Below, piece by piece: positions 23,336-37,605 of a DNA stretch of 64,000 bases. Both the position numbers and the translations under genes were made by a program. Position 1 is the first letter of the stretch. Each line of letters begins with the position of its first letter. The stretch covers positions 5,609,501 through 5,673,500 of the forward strand of contig NC_092581.1 in NCBI RefSeq assembly GCF_037975245.1, written 5' to 3'. The DNA is from Apostichopus japonicus. Taxonomy: Eukaryota; Echinodermata; Holothuroidea; Aspidochirotida; Stichopodidae. The notes under the pieces were generated by a model. The model made no database searches. It was not told the origin of the DNA and was given only the letters and a program-made list of their open reading frames with translations.

Positions 23336-26300
23336 CTTATTGTAAAGGGAAAACACCAAACTGCTGAGATCTAGCAGATAAAAACACATTTCTAGCCCAT
23401 TGGAAGAAATTAGAGGAAGCTAGGTTAGCGTAACCAAGTATTTTCAAGCAATAAACGAGGTGGGAAGAAGAAAGAACACGTGGTATAATATATAACTTGA
23501 TACTTAGGTGACTCCTTTAAGCCAAATTGTCTCCGGAACGTGATAATGGCCCAATCGGGAGACCGATGTTCGCTCATCAGATCATCCCGCCAGCTGCTTT
23601 TCGATGAAATATTTTCCTCTCTCTCTCTCCGCAAATTTCATAAATGCTAGCGGTTCAGCGCCAGTCTATAACAAATTATTCATGCCAGCATTTAGTATCG
23701 GTGGAAATTGGCTGCTATATTTGCTGTTAGAGTTGTTTAGGGAAGGACAATTTTCCACTCTGCGACAAAAGTAAACGTTGGTAAACAAACTTTTGATGGA
23801 TGGGTTCGTTAGGTTATTACTAAGCTCTCTGCGGTATACAGTGGGATGGAAGTTTAAGTCGTAGAGTTATCAGAACGTCACGACACCCCCTGTCTATAGA
23901 TCATTCACACACACCCAAAAGAAAAAGTATGTAAAATCATAGATTAACGTTTTGCGGCTTGATAAACAATCTACCACCATATTGCTGAGAAAAAAACCGT
24001 TGTTTAATATTTCAAGTTGACTATCATGCAATGTATGGCGTCCCTTGGAATCAACAGGAGTATATGCATTACAAGAGTCCTGCAGGGTCACTGTATACAG
24101 ACCTGTGCAATAATGTGTGTAAAATGAGTAAGAAATGACACGGGATGGTTCAGCGCCAAAGAACAACAGACGACAACACTTCAAGACGTGACATATACAC
24201 TTAAAAGTTGTAATAATTACCAAATATTTACAGAACAAATAACATGGTGGCTGTGTAGTGCGAAAACTCCGCCCGTGTTACATGTTCCAAAAACAGCAGA
24301 GATTTAATGACATGAAATCATTTATAACACTGGGTTGTCATCCGAAAATATTGTACAAATTTTAACTTCTTATTCTGACAGTAAATACGCAAAGTCATTA
24401 GCGTTTGCACAAGCCTAGCCATATAAGGAAACAGAGAATAATACTGCTTCCGAAAGAAAACCATTTTCATTTGATTGCTCAATGATCCATCGACTGCCGT
24501 ATAGACAGGCAGAGTTTCAGTAGAATATATCAGTATAATTTTACGTTTCAATGACTGTTCCATCATACATGTGTTCAGGGCTTCGCTCATCTTCATCAAC
24601 GCTCTCTTTCATCAACAGTTTTCAGTCCGTTTGTTTCTTCTGTTTCTCTGTATATCTATGTTTTCTTGTCAGCCTGTTTATTTGTCTGTTTTATTTTCGA
24701 TTATGGTTATTGTCGAAAGTAAAGTATATAGAGATATACGATTGTGCTGGCGTATGCGTGCGTGTGTGCGTGTATGTTGTGCCTATGTGTGTATGTGTAC
24801 ATATATGTACGTGACGTTTTTGCGTGTAACAAGACACAGTAACTCAAAGCGTTCATGTGGATGAACTTCCTACTGATCAAGTGTATACACGCAGCAAGGA
24901 ACCACCAAGCCCCATATATTGCCTTCTGGTTCGTTACCTTATACTACGCGTACCTTGCGCGCATATTTACTTGTCTGTTCGTCTGCTCGTCTGTTTTGTC
25001 AGTGTGTCTATTTCATTTTTGACATTTACGTCATTCCTTTGCTATGTAACTTATGTCAGCCATATAGGCCTATATCTGATAACACACTCTGACTATACTC
25101 TATGTTAATTCAGAAAATGTAAAATACAGAAAATTTGAGTCTCACAAATTTACTGCAATGGTTGAATTATTTTTTTGTAGCTTATGCCTTATTCGTTTCG
25201 ATTTATGATGGACTATTGAAACTGGCAAGGTTTCTTTTTCTTATACAGTATGTAATGAAAATATCAGGATGCTCGAAATTAACGAAAATTTGTAAACAAA
25301 AAATATATATTTCTGTCGTTCACTGAATTTTAGTAAAGACTTGAGTAAGTATAAAAATGAAATCAATTCACTGCTACTGTTTCTAATTGTATTATTTTAA
25401 TTGTTTCATTCCTTTTATTTTATTGATTTATTCACCTTTTTTTTTGGGGGGGGGGGGAGGTGGAGGGGGATAATATTTGCAATGTTGTTGCTAAAAAGAT
25501 ATTCCTTACTCTCACTGTAAAGATATAAACAAAGATATTTCATCACGTTATGTCATAATGACATTACATACTGACAAACCAAGAAGTTAAAATACCTTTA
25601 TCCACATATCCATCTATAAGATGAATATGGGAAGGATTGCTGCTCTTCAAACACAGAAATACATTTTATTATTTGAACTTAAAGTTGTCTCTGCCAATGA
25701 CATTAGTCGGCGTTGTGTGTGTTCATCTTCAAAAATTTACGAAAATAGAAGGTACTATCCGTTCTCTATTCTATCATAAATCGATTTCGGGAAGAAGAAA
25801 AAAAGTGTTTTTTTTTCTACTGAACTCTGTTTATGTATGCCTAGGTCACCCATAAATCCCCGCAAGTTTCTCGTAATTCACCTGTAGTTTCTGAACTTTT
25901 GGTGGAGATGAAAAGCTTTGAAAATTCATGTAAATCCCTTGAAACCCCCCTTACATATATAAACTGTACAAAGCTGATATGTAGAGTACCCCGCGGGTAC
26001 GTTTTAGCCCCCTTGTGCAGTGGCCTATTTAAGGGTCACATTTCCCTATCTGCACCGATTTATGCCTGGCTACTAAACTAACAAACAAGCCAAGGGGATA
26101 CAACACGAAGGCAATCCTTTTGACAGTTCCTGCTAATAGTGTTTACTTTGAATCCTTTCTTGAATTTATATCGTGAAACCTGTAATAGGATGTGCTTGAG
26201 ACGAAAATAAATGCTTGGTAGCAAAATGGTTCCAGAAGGACACTTATCTTATAGTATTAGGATTCTATACATAGTACTGCAGGGAAAATGATGTGTGGCC

Positions 26301-26915
26301 CGCTTAGGCTTCCGAGACAGACATGCCTAAAGATATACAGTCATATAGACAGCCACACGGACGACCAGAATAACATGACGAACGGATTTGTTCGCTGGAA
26401 AGAAAGCTAAAATATAAGTAAACACGCAAAGAAACAGTACGAGAGACGGACGGACGGACAAACATGGTGGTGATATCTTATGTTGGGTTGTATGTGAAGT
26501 GAAGAGACTAAAGGTAACACGAAACGGTCTAGACCACACAAGAGGTGAAGTATATAATCTGACCATATCAACAACAACAAACAAAAACAATGACAAGGCA
26601 AGAAACATTATAAACCAAGGAAAGAGATGATAATTACAGACAACGGAGGATAAGACAGAAAGAAAGTAAAACTCAGATAACTCAAATCAAATACGAGGCG
26701 AGCAAACTGGTATAACAGGGTCAGAAAAGATAGACACAGGAAAAGATACAGAACATGGAAAGGATGACCTTTGACACAAGGAATGATACAATAAAACAGG
26801 GAAACAGGACAAAACACGAGGACCCAAGGCAAGACGAAACCATCTTGAGCCACATGTTACGTAATGAGAAAAAAAAGCAATACAAGTCGAAAAAATACGT
26901 ACACATTAGAAAATA
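23336..26915. other. Intergenic; no supported gene
   Basis: Contains a GT-rich stretch (24750-24815), a T-run/G-run junction at 25437-25460 and AT-rich DNA. Hydrophobic short frames around 24551-25108 and 26327-26939 look like compositional artefacts. Confidence 0.4.
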
Positions 26916-27168
26916 CACACAAGTCATATCAGGACTCATGATAATACACGACTAGTGACAAGACAAATACGAAGTAAGGAAAAGACAAGATATATACTAG
27001 ACATGTTAGAATGAGACGCGACCAAAGATAAGACAAATACGAAATAAGAAAAGACACACAAGTCTTATCAGGACTAAGGATAATATACGACTAAGACAAT
27101 TACGAAATGAGTAAAAGACAAGAAATATACGAGACATGTTACAATGAGACGCGACCAAAGATAAGACA
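26916..27168 (+). repeat. ~139-bp tandem duplication, purine-rich
   Basis: CACACAAGTCATATCAGGAC at 26916 and CACACAAGTCTTATCAGGAC at 27055 start two copies. Both end with GAGACGCGACCAAAGATAAG. It abuts the 13-bp array that follows. Confidence 0.88.
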
Positions 27169-27606
27169 ATGCTACAGCCTCCTGTTCCAGCCTCCTGTTC
27201 CAGCCTCATGTTCCAGCCTCCTGCTCAAGCCTCCTGTCACGGTCTCCTGTTCCAGCCTCCTGTTCCAGCCTCCTGTCAGGGTCTCCTGTTCCAGCCTCTT
27301 GTTCCAGCCTCCTGTTCCAGCCTCTTGTTCCAGCCATCTGTTCAGCCTCCTATTATGGCCTCCTGTTACGGTCTCCTGTTACGGTCTCCTGTTCCAGCCT
27401 CTTGTTCCAGCCTCCCCTTCAGCCTCCTGTTCCAGCCTCCTGTTCCAGCCTCCTGTTCCAGCCTCCTGTTCAGCCTCCCGTTGCGGTCTCCTGTTCCAGC
27501 CTCCTTGTTCCAGCCTCCAGTTCCAGCCTCCTGTTCCAGCCTCCTGTTCCAGCTTCCTGTCAGGTCTCCTGTTCCAGCCTCTTGTTCCAGCCTCCTGCTA
27601 CTGTCT
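27169..27606 (+). repeat. 13-bp minisatellite (TCCTGTTCCAGCC)n, ~34 units
   Basis: Tandem TCCTGTTCCAGCC with variants (TCTTGTTCCAGCC, TCCTGTTACGGTC, TCCTGTCAGGTC). Three units make 39 bp, so all forward frames stay open and produce Pro/Ser/Cys-rich 13-residue periodic translations. These are not credible proteins. Confidence 0.93.
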
Positions 27607-28714
27607 CTCCTGTCCGCATAATAGTTCTATGTCTCCAAAGACCGTGAAGCTCTGTCTGAACAGGCCAACACCTCACACTGCATCATGTGATGTATTCAGA
27701 TATGATAAACCACAGAGACGTGTATCTGTTGACATTTGCTTTCATAACAGTGTGTGACACTGAAGCTGGTATATTTCATTGCCCAATATGGCCTCAATTT
27801 GACATTAAGGGTTGGAGGATAAAGGACAAAACAGGATGAATCATTCAGAATATATCAAATGCTCTCATAGTCACTTGTGTGACCATAATTACAACATGTA
27901 AAGGAGCTGACATGTAGCCTATACATTGACAAGTTGGGATGGATTCGAAACTTCAAGTTATTAAAAATTAATCAATTAATTAACAAATTATATGTATAGA
28001 CCATCAAAATGTTTACATCTTGCGAGTACCAGACACGATAACACGTGACCTTGAAAGTAGATATTGACTACAACTAACATGTACACACTCGGAAAACAAA
28101 CTGTATGTAGACATGGTTACATGTCGACATGGTTAAATTTTGAAGCTACATATGGACACTTCTTGGATGACAGAAATATTTTCACATATCTCGAAATGTA
28201 CATGTCATTATATCATGCCATGCATGCTGTAAGTAGATATATCTACACCCGAACAGGTAGACTAGTAGAATGGAACGGTTTCAAAGGAGTGCGTCCTCAT
28301 AGTCACCTACTGACCATAGACCATATCCAAGCTGGCTGGCATTTTTCTAGCTACTAATCGGCTAAACTGTTTATTGGCGTCCTTATTCGTGAGGTTTTGA
28401 ATTCACTGCATAATGTACATATCTACTTCTTACCTTTGTTTGTTGGGTATTAAAAGAAACCTTACGAACCCCGAAAATGAAATAAACTTTTTTATGTGTT
28501 TTGCAGGGCACGACCGCTGACCCAAACCTATATCTCAAGACTGTATGGTGTCAGTTTATAGTCTATAAAATTGCCTCCCTTTGAAACGTCTCAAACTATG
28601 ACGTCACTCTCCATTAGATCTCCACTGATTAAATCTTGTTTCCGTATGACCGCCACACTAAACGGTTATATTGTGTCGTTGGGGGCTGTGTGACTGTGAG
28701 GAGTCTTTGACATT

Positions 28715-28716
<2 letters not shown>
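27607..28716. other. Intergenic; nothing recognised
   Basis: A 97-codon frame at 28064-28357 has no recognisable motif. Confidence 0.4.

Positions 28717-28770
<54 letters not shown>
28717..28770. repeat. (TA)n microsatellite, 54 bp
   Basis: Pure AT dinucleotide run. A short imperfect (CTA)n tract follows at about 28871-28920. Confidence 0.95.
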
Positions 28771-28772
<2 letters not shown>

Positions 28773-30884
28773 TGTATTGGAGGCAGTCCAAAACTTGAGA
28801 GCATTCATTGGCTGCGTCAATGTTTCAAAACTGTTTCAGCACCAACATTCCAAGAAATATTCAAAATCTATACTACTACTACTACTAGTTCTGCTACTAC
28901 TACCACTACTACTATCACCATCCCAGCCCAACCCCCTTCCCCTTATATATACCCCGTGTGAGGTCTAGTATGTTGTCAATGTTTGCTTATCTCAGACTCA
29001 TCGCATCTCTTGTTTTGTTACTTGTTACCTATATTTAGGTTTCAGTACACTCAACAGTAACTTTCAAAGTTGCAATAAATGAGAATCGCATTTGTCTTCT
29101 GGTTCCAAACAGATGATTTAAAACTCAAGGAGAATTGTTGGAATTCAACATAATAGCATTTGTAACCAGATCGCTGGCTTTATGGTGTTTACTTGATTTA
29201 ATGAAGCCAAGTAAAGCATATTTCACTTGCAAGAAAAGTCCTGTATCTGGCAGCTATAGGTAACATAATTTATGACTTAATGTGAAATTCACGTTTGATG
29301 TTTCTTCAAACAGCCGGTATCCCAACTTTTAGTAGATCCAAATTCTCGTGAAATTGATTATAAATGTTCAATATATTCGCAATTTATTTTCGATAGGAGC
29401 AATTAAAGCTATCTCTGTCTTCTTATATCTTTCGTAACCATAGTAACAGCAGGGAATCTCATTAATAAAAGAAATTCTTGTTTTTCGCTGTTGCCCTCTG
29501 ATATTTTCCAACAGAAATGTTTTACATCCAATTTGCAAACCTTTTTCAGATATCACAAACAGTTAAATACCGCACAGATGCCATGGGTTACCCAGTAGGG
29601 TGGGGTGGGGGTGAGGGAAGGGAAGGGTGGCGGTACCGTAGTGATTATATGGTTACGGCAGGTTCGAAACCGGTAAGGAAGGTCGTAATTCCACTGTAGG
29701 CGTTTGTCAACTGTATCGAACAATACTAGTTCTGTTTTTGGTGACATATTTTGCCTTACTCTAGAGATCAAACATGATGCTAACCAACTCGAAATCATTT
29801 GTGATTCCTAAAGCCGGATCTCGAAAGAGATACTTTGAACGGACTTCATGTTAATGAATTGGAGGTAAACGACAAAGGCAAATGAACATATATAATTGAA
29901 AGAAAAAAAATATATATATAGGGGCTAAAAAAAAATATGATCATAGAAGTTACCTCCCAGTTCATTATAATAACGTTACAATGTAACAATATTCAACACA
30001 ACCTTATTTTGATGCTTCGTACGTATACACCAGACTATAGATTGTGCAGTGTGTATTAATTTCGCTTCTAGCCTGCAATCTGCTGAAGTTTTACGGCAGT
30101 AATAAACGTCACTTCTGATACAGGTGAACTGAAACATGCCACCAGTAGTCCATTGCAGCAACAACATGAGAACATATTCACCAAGTGAAACAAAAAACTC
30201 GGAAATTAATATGCTCATAAAATTTTCATTTTTACGATCAATTTAATACATTGGGATTTTTTGTTGTTGGTAGTTTATTTTTCTGCTAGACTTCTGTATT
30301 GTCTATACAATTTACGTGTCATTTCAATAAATTGTTATGTCCACAGATGCTTAACATGTTTGAAGAGCCCATAAGTATGGTATAGTGTGTACTAAGTATC
30401 GGTATTGTACATGAGGTAGGCCTATCACACATCGCTACACAAACAGCTTTGTAATGTTATAATCTCACGATATGCTAACTGACTACTGCTGCAATAATTA
30501 TAATTCAGTATGATACGATCGTACGGCGGCCTGAAATGTAAATAATAAATGAACTTTGACCAGGCAGAGATATTCAGAAGGCTTAATAATTAAAAACGAT
30601 AATATCTACGAATTAATTAATCTGGTAGCTCGCGTGTTGCTACTGTGATTGTTTAATGCGTGACGTCAGGTTCACCCCTTCGCCGCCTACGTGACCGGCC
30701 TGGTTTATTCCAAGTTATGTAACCTGCTAACAGTGCCAGCCTGTTACAATGATTGAATAAGCAGTAGACGTGAAGGCACGATGATAATGTTGAAGGCGGT
30801 CGTTGGTTATATTCATGAAGTTAGGCTGCTTATTATTGACAGCATATCTATTGAAATAAACTTAGTAGTACATTTCAGTTCAGA
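28771..30884. other. Intergenic; nothing recognised
   Basis: Imperfect (CTA)n at 28871-28920. A GGTTCGAAACC string at about 29662 resembles a tRNA B box but lacks a cloverleaf. Confidence 0.4.
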
Positions 30885-31083
30885 CAGTTGGGACAATTTC
30901 CTAATGCTAATACCTCTATAAACTGTACTCCTATATCATGCTCTCAAAGCACTGGTATTGTCAGTACAAACAGTTCCTAACGTTGATCTGATAGAAACAT
31001 GATATTCATACTGCTCGTACTGACAATACAAGTGCTCTGAAGAGGGACTTAACACTAAAGTATAGAAAAAATTGTCCCAACTG
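30885..31083. mobile_element. MITE-like 199-bp palindromic element
   Basis: The ends are inverted CAGTTGGGACAATTT (30885-30899 and 31069-31083). A second inverted pair lies inside: GCACTGGTATTGTCAGTAC near 30949-30967 and GTACTGACAATACAAGTGC near 31017-31035. The arms between are diverged but alignable. No convincing target duplication flanks it, so the superfamily is undecided. Confidence 0.6.
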
Positions 31084-32030
31084 GATGTTTCAGCTAGACA
31101 TAGTTATGAATATTCAAAACGTATGCATACACTTAGACCTCCGACATCTGACGAAAAGAAAGTCGTACAGCTGGCGTATGGTTGTTCGTGTTCTGCAACA
31201 AAGCTGTGTTCATTATATATGGACTGCTTAAGTTGGAAGTATAGAACATGCTTCTATGATTAAGGTACAAGCAGGGTTAGTTACAAGAATTATCAGGCAG
31301 ATCCTCGGGGATATCGGTTTCACCCCCAGGGTCAAGAATCAGCATATTCTAACCGGACCTATAGGCATTGCTCAACTCATCACTCGAGCTACCCATCTGT
31401 TACCAGTGTTTCCATCCTTTTCTGTTTCAAAAGATATTGATTATACCCACAAGTGACTGCGCAAGTACTCAGTTACTTATTACGAATCCTTTGTCGAAGA
31501 AAAGATTACTTGAGGTCCTTTGACTTCCATTCTACCAAAACTCCCTTCACCCTGCCCCCTCTCCCTCCCCTCCCCCTCCCTGTGTACCAAACATACAATC
31601 GTGAAGGCCTCCGATCTCTCCACCCGTCTCTGTTTTTGATACGGAGCATCCTGGTTTGCGCCCTGAAACATCTCAAGTCATTCTATGCGGACGCAAGCGC
31701 ATCTTCTTATCCGAAATCAAAATAAGGAGTTAGGTCAATGTGACCAAACATCAAAGAAATACTTCAAACAGAGTTAAAGTAAATGAATCAATAAATGAAT
31801 TTGATTGCAGACTCGCCCAACAAATCGAGGTGAATAGCACGGCTATACAGTAAAGAAGTTAGCTGGACCAACAACCGGATTTAACGTGATAGGAGTATTG
31901 GTGTAGGAAAAGGGATGTTAAATATTATCGCGTTATATTGTATGGACAAAGTCACAGAGTATCATTTTATCACATACTTGCCGTGGTCCAATCATATTCT
32001 TTCTCGGTCAGTGAATCTTGGATGAATGGA
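31084..32030. other. Intergenic; nothing recognised
   Basis: Short frames only, including a C/T-rich stretch near 31545-31580. Confidence 0.4.
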
Positions 32031-32345
32031 ATCTGTAAAAGGGTGGGTGGAGAGAAAGAATCTCAGAATGAACGAGAAGATGACATGAGAATGAATTCGA
32101 GTATGAATTTTCGAATGAATCTAACTATGGAAGTATGAATGAGAGGATGGATTTCAGAATGAATATGAGAATGAATATGAGGAATGGAATAAGAAGGCAT
32201 CTCTTCCTTAACATGGAAGGTAGGATGAAAACAAGAATCTGCATCTGAGAATGAAACTAATGAGAATGAACCGAGGATGAGTTTGAGAATGAATGAGAAA
32301 AGGTTATAATGAGTATAACATAAACTGAGGTTGAACTGAAGAATG
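32031..32345 (+). repeat. Degenerate GAATGA-rich tandem region
   Basis: GAATGA and TGAGAATGAAT recur at irregular 6-24 bp spacing through the interval, consistent with an old, decayed simple repeat. Confidence 0.7.
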
Positions 32346-35300
32346 AAAGGGAAAACAGCACGCATCCGTCATATGCAAAGCTTAGTAATAGGCGAGGACG
32401 TAAACTTAGCAAAATGAATAATATTTAATAATCTTTAGGATAAACTGTGTCATGTGACTGGGGTTCCAGTTGCTTGACCTATTCCCCTTAGATTTATTCA
32501 CTACCCCATCCACCACTACCCCACCCACCCCCTGCCCCTCCCACATACCGTATTGTGTTATAGCGGGTTGTTTATATGGTCTCAGTTTCTGTGAGAGGGT
32601 CGGGAATAGTGGACAGGGGAATAGAGAAGTGAAAGACACACCCTGCTATCTATCATAAATATTGATCAATTGATTAATCCAGCACTACCTTCCTGAGTCA
32701 GGCTACGATACCCACAATGCACTGTGTGCTGACATTTCATGTCCCCACAGACACTGTGTTGTTGTCACGCCCAAGATTAAAACCTTATGGTTTCCTCAGT
32801 TCATTCTCTGATTTTTGGCTTGCGGTTTGACTTGAAATGTATCTCTAAAACGAACCTCAAATATTGGTAAGTTTCACTCTTATAGTTTTGGTTGGATAAT
32901 GATTGATCAACGTGAGCCTATGTACTTATCAAATACTTCAGCCTATCGTTAGCTTGTAAGATTGTTGTCACTTGGCAAACATTTCTCCCTGCAACTCTTC
33001 ATACAGAAGAGAATGTAAACCATTATAGACATAGCTTGACTATATCATCACCTCTCTATATTACATGATAACCACAACAGTCTGGTAACGATTGATATAT
33101 TGCAGTGCCTATTTCAAGGCTTCCGTAGCATGATAAATCCTCTTTCGTATTTTGAGTTTACACACGAACCCGGCTGTTTCCAGCCAATCTTTGTTTTTAA
33201 ACCAACAAGTCATTTTTCTTCCATCAAAATCCGAGGCAGCCTTAAACAATGAAATTCAAACACTCAATAGAGGTTGAAGTTAATGATTCGCACACAATTC
33301 AAGAAATACGAAGGAGTAGGCCGCGTCGAATCCGAGCAGAAGTTGAAGAGTTTAGGACACGATCACAAGATAGGAACAAATGTTAATTCGCGGTCTTGGT
33401 TGGCAGGGAGAGGAAAGGGGGGGGGGTAGAATATCTTGAACCATAGTTCATCAAGGATCCCAGAGTGAAAGTAACCCCCCCCCCCTCCTCTCACCCTGAT
33501 CATGTCATGATACATGTCTTTTGCATGAGACCGACATAGCAAGTTGCAACTCTTATAAACCAGATTGTACGTCGATTGCACTGACGTCATAATAGGTCAA
33601 ATGTATATATTTTCAATCTAAGTTAGACAATGATGGGTAGTTAGATAAATATCGATTGACTAGGTACGAGTTACAGACAACCCCACGCATGCATCGGACT
33701 TGGCACTGCGATGGGTGAGACTCGAATTCTGTTACCAGGCCCACCCACTCACCGTTGTTTTCCTCATTATTCAGAACTTTGGCAAAACACTGAGACGTTT
33801 ATCTGCTTAACTAGTTTACTTTTAACATGAACACATCATGTGAGCCTTGTAAGGGTGTAGATAACCCCCACTCTGACCCCTCAGCTTCCAGTTCCCTTTC
33901 CAATTCAATGTTGTAATATGCATAAGGTAAACGAAGGTAATTAAATGATTAGAAAAATATCAATATTATAACAAAAAAATATAGATGAAAAGGCATAATG
34001 ATTTATGACGGATAGTTTCTATATTTTGAAAACAAGGCATATGTTTTCTTGATTGACATATGTTTGAACAACCACAGCTGTATACATCTACCATATATAT
34101 AACAATGACTGGTCACATTGTGGCGAAAATGGCCATTACCAAGGCTATCCTTTCATCATTTCGGTTTCAGTAGATGCCAAGCCATTAGACCACACTGTTT
34201 CAACATATCAATTAAGATTTCAAGTCCCTGCAGTTTCCATGAAACCTTTAGCGTGGACGCCACGACCCTAATTACGGCATACAATCTGCGTCCAAAATAT
34301 CAGGCTCAGCGCAAAATGTCAAAGGCAATGTCCAAACTGTAATAGTGTGTCGTATCGAAAATCATTTGATCGCCGCTGTAAAGATATTAAAAAGAAAATA
34401 CTATGGGACTGCTAACCCTCCGAGTTACTCGCTTCACCTCGAGGGTGTCGTAATGCGCGAACGGCCTGACATACCGCACCGTGGCAAACATTTATATAAA
34501 TACTGTACCCTATATCAGTTCTGGTGAGTCGCTGCTATACCTCTCGCCAACTGGGAACAGTAACTAAACCCCCCAATTTACGATACCCTTGGTGGTTTTC
34601 CTCCGTCCACGGATTATTACGAAGTCAAGTGCGTATAGCCTCACACAGCTTAATTGAAATGCACAAGAAAAAAAAAAATACTGAATTATATTTACGATGC
34701 CAAGTGATTGTCATAACCGGACAGCGTCTGGTGAGTTGACGATGAAATGTACAAAACACAACATTAGTCGAGAGTAATTTATCCACTTTCCACCAAAGTC
34801 GTAATGTTTTTAAGTAGCTGTCATGAATAAGATACAACGCCATGAATCATGTAACCTTGACTGCAGTTTGCAATAATGTGTATAGGCTCATTCTCGTATT
34901 CCCCTATGCAATGTGTTTAATTTGTTTTAGCAACAATGTATTATATACCTAGACAATCACTATAGATAGTAAAGATACATTCAAAGCCATAAATGGTCGC
35001 GTGTTTTTAATGTGTATAATATATATCGACACCAACAGGAGAAAACAAACTAAAAGGGCTGCCCTGTCAATCAATCGATTTTGATTCAAGAGAGACTGAA
35101 TCGGAATCTTGATTCAGAGGGAAGAAAGATATTTCGTGGCGTGTAAAACTCCGTGACTGATTCCCAATGATATGACGATATTTGTGACGGTATTCCTTTT
35201 GAATAACGGTTTTCGCGATGTGACGGTTTTCTCAATCACGTGACTTGAATTCCATTATATTCGTATACGAGCTAACGTTATTGAGTCCTTTCGTAGTATT

Positions 35301-37599
35301 TTGTTTGTGATCAACCCACATTGTGAACATAACGTTGACCATCCTTAGGTAGCAATATGTATGAAGATACTGTTATAGCTTCACGGAGGAAATACAAGTT
35401 TTCAATTGTCATTCAGGCGATGCCACGTATAGAGTGGAGAAGGTTGGCAAATTTGAGGGGAAATAATTCATATTCATGATTTTTGATAGTTTTCAATATA
35501 TTTATTGAAAATTTATTCATTTCACGGCAGGGGGAGGGGGTCGGGCAGATTCATAATCCCACCCACTATTTCAAACACCGGTACGCATATAACTTCAAAT
35601 ACATTCATCCCATCCTAGATATTATGTCATCAGTATATACGGCATCCTTTGTGAATTGCAAAGGACGTGTGAAGTACTCAACAGACGAATTATATCCTAC
35701 TTGTAAATTTGATGTCAAACGTACTTGGCTCGTTTTTATCAGCATGCTAACAGGACTATAAAATGTATCAAGAGATTGTAAATTTAGTTATTTCGCAGTC
35801 GAGTGCCTACACAGAAGGAAATCCCTACATATGAATCGATAAGAATATTACCAAAGAAAATTTAACGACTTTGTTGACAAAGACTCAATATTAAAAATTT
35901 GAAGCTATAGCCGCGACGAAGCAGATACAATGGTTACATACAACACGGGAATGAAGCATTCCGGAAATAGGTTTCTTTCATGTCGCTATGGTAGCGCATT
36001 GGTGTGGCACACATTTACGTATATGAAGACATATATAACAACATAGTTATTTGAAATACGTTGAAATATATATTCGAAAGGTTTGAAAAGCTTTGACCTA
36101 TATAGTAGCCAAGGACGTGTTTGTGTTTTCAAATTGTTGTTAATTTAAGCTCTTTTCCACTCTGGTTAGTTTACCTGTAACATGTATGGTTCTGTCAACG
36201 CTATATGTGAAACTATGGTAAGAAACTATTCGGATTGGTTCAATACATGTTGACTTGCAGGAACGTCTTACTGGTTTTTCACATTATATTATTAAAACTA
36301 TTTTCTTTTTAAGTTTGGCGAAAGGGGAAGGAGGTGGGTCATAGATGGGTGGGTCATGATGGATCCAAGTCGGTTTAAGGCCGGTTTTGCCAATATTCTG
36401 AATATTTTATGAAACATTCAGGTCAATGCCCCAAAGCGGTTTTTTTTTGGCCATACAAAATGACGTCATATCACGTGGCACATTTACGACGATATTTCAC
36501 GCAAGGAAAGAATAATCAAAGATTGGAAAATAACATTTCACTTTTAATTGTAAGAAATTTCACAGAAAGCTTTTTTTAAGAAGTGATGATAGTTTAGTAT
36601 CTAGGATACTAAATATGCTGTAAATATCAGAAAATGAGATATCAACTAACACTTATCACCGTATATCTCAATACCGCGATGTATAAAGCGCGGTTTTAAA
36701 ACTATCAGGCCTATGCACCACGTTAGTATAAAGGGTCAAAATAAATCGACCCCTTCTAATGGAAGACAAAGAAATAAAATCTTTTATGCAATATTTCAAG
36801 GACTGTCATGCAATACTTAATTAGTATTTACTTAATCAAAAGACAATGAGATCAACAGATTTTATGAACTTTATGACGGGTGCTATGTAAAATCTGTTTT
36901 AATCTTTATGAATTTCTTTTTAGGTAGTACACCAAGGGATGGAGCCAGAATATGACATACATGAAATGCCGTGTAACACCTACCTAGATGTCCATCTGTA
37001 TTGCTCCCGAGCTCAAATATGCTAATAAGTTATCACAAGTACTCTCATGTAGCGGTTCTGATTACTGAAAACGGTTGCTTCAAATATTGAAGAAACAAAG
37101 ATGTAATACTTTGTTCAAATAGGTGACCATTTTTGGATCTTTCCAGCATGTTGGAGCAGGTGGGGGGGGGGGGCAAAACTGATGATATGTCGAACAATAA
37201 ACTGTACATGCATTTGTATTGTAACATACCGCTTCCCGCAACCCACCCACCCCCCCCCCCCCCCTCGTCATGTACATAAATATATTGGTGTAAACATGTA
37301 TTACTGGCCTTCCCGCATACTTCAAATGACTTGTTTATTAACTTAAGACTTAACTTGTACGCCGGATGAGGCATGACGTCACTGTATATTACTTTTAAAT
37401 GACGCTACTGCATCACATGTTACGTAACATATATGTGTTATCTGCAGAGAATTGTGCACAGAGATCCGTAAAATCACACTAGGACGCTCTTCATACATGC
37501 ATATAAAGGTACATACATCATTCATGTGTTTGATAAAATCATATTAACAACATCCGAGGGAGCTATGGACATTATTGCAATTGAGTAAAATTTAGAGCA
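32346..37599. other. Intergenic DNA downstream of the Frizzled gene; no supported gene
   Basis: Two G-run/C-run inverted pairs stand out: 33417-33426 with 33475-33485, and 37162-37173 with 37247-37264. All open frames are short and without motif. Confidence 0.4.
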
Positions 37600-37605
37600 T
37601 TTATT
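37600..37605 (-). terminator. Possible polyadenylation signal of the Frizzled transcript
   Basis: AATAAA on the minus strand, about 312 bp past the Frizzled stop codon. It is a plausible 3'-UTR end, but AT-rich DNA gives such hexamers by chance. Confidence 0.4.

Noticed and set aside
23894-24238. 114-codon minus-strand frame
   Set aside because: Cysteine- and Phe-rich but without any known cysteine spacing; looks compositional.
27107-27757. 216- and 150-codon frames rich in Pro, Ser and Cys
   Set aside because: They are translations of a 13-bp minisatellite; three units make 39 bp, which keeps every forward frame open.
29640-29700. tRNA gene suggested by GGTTCGAAACC
   Set aside because: A B-box-like string only; no A box at the right distance and no cloverleaf.
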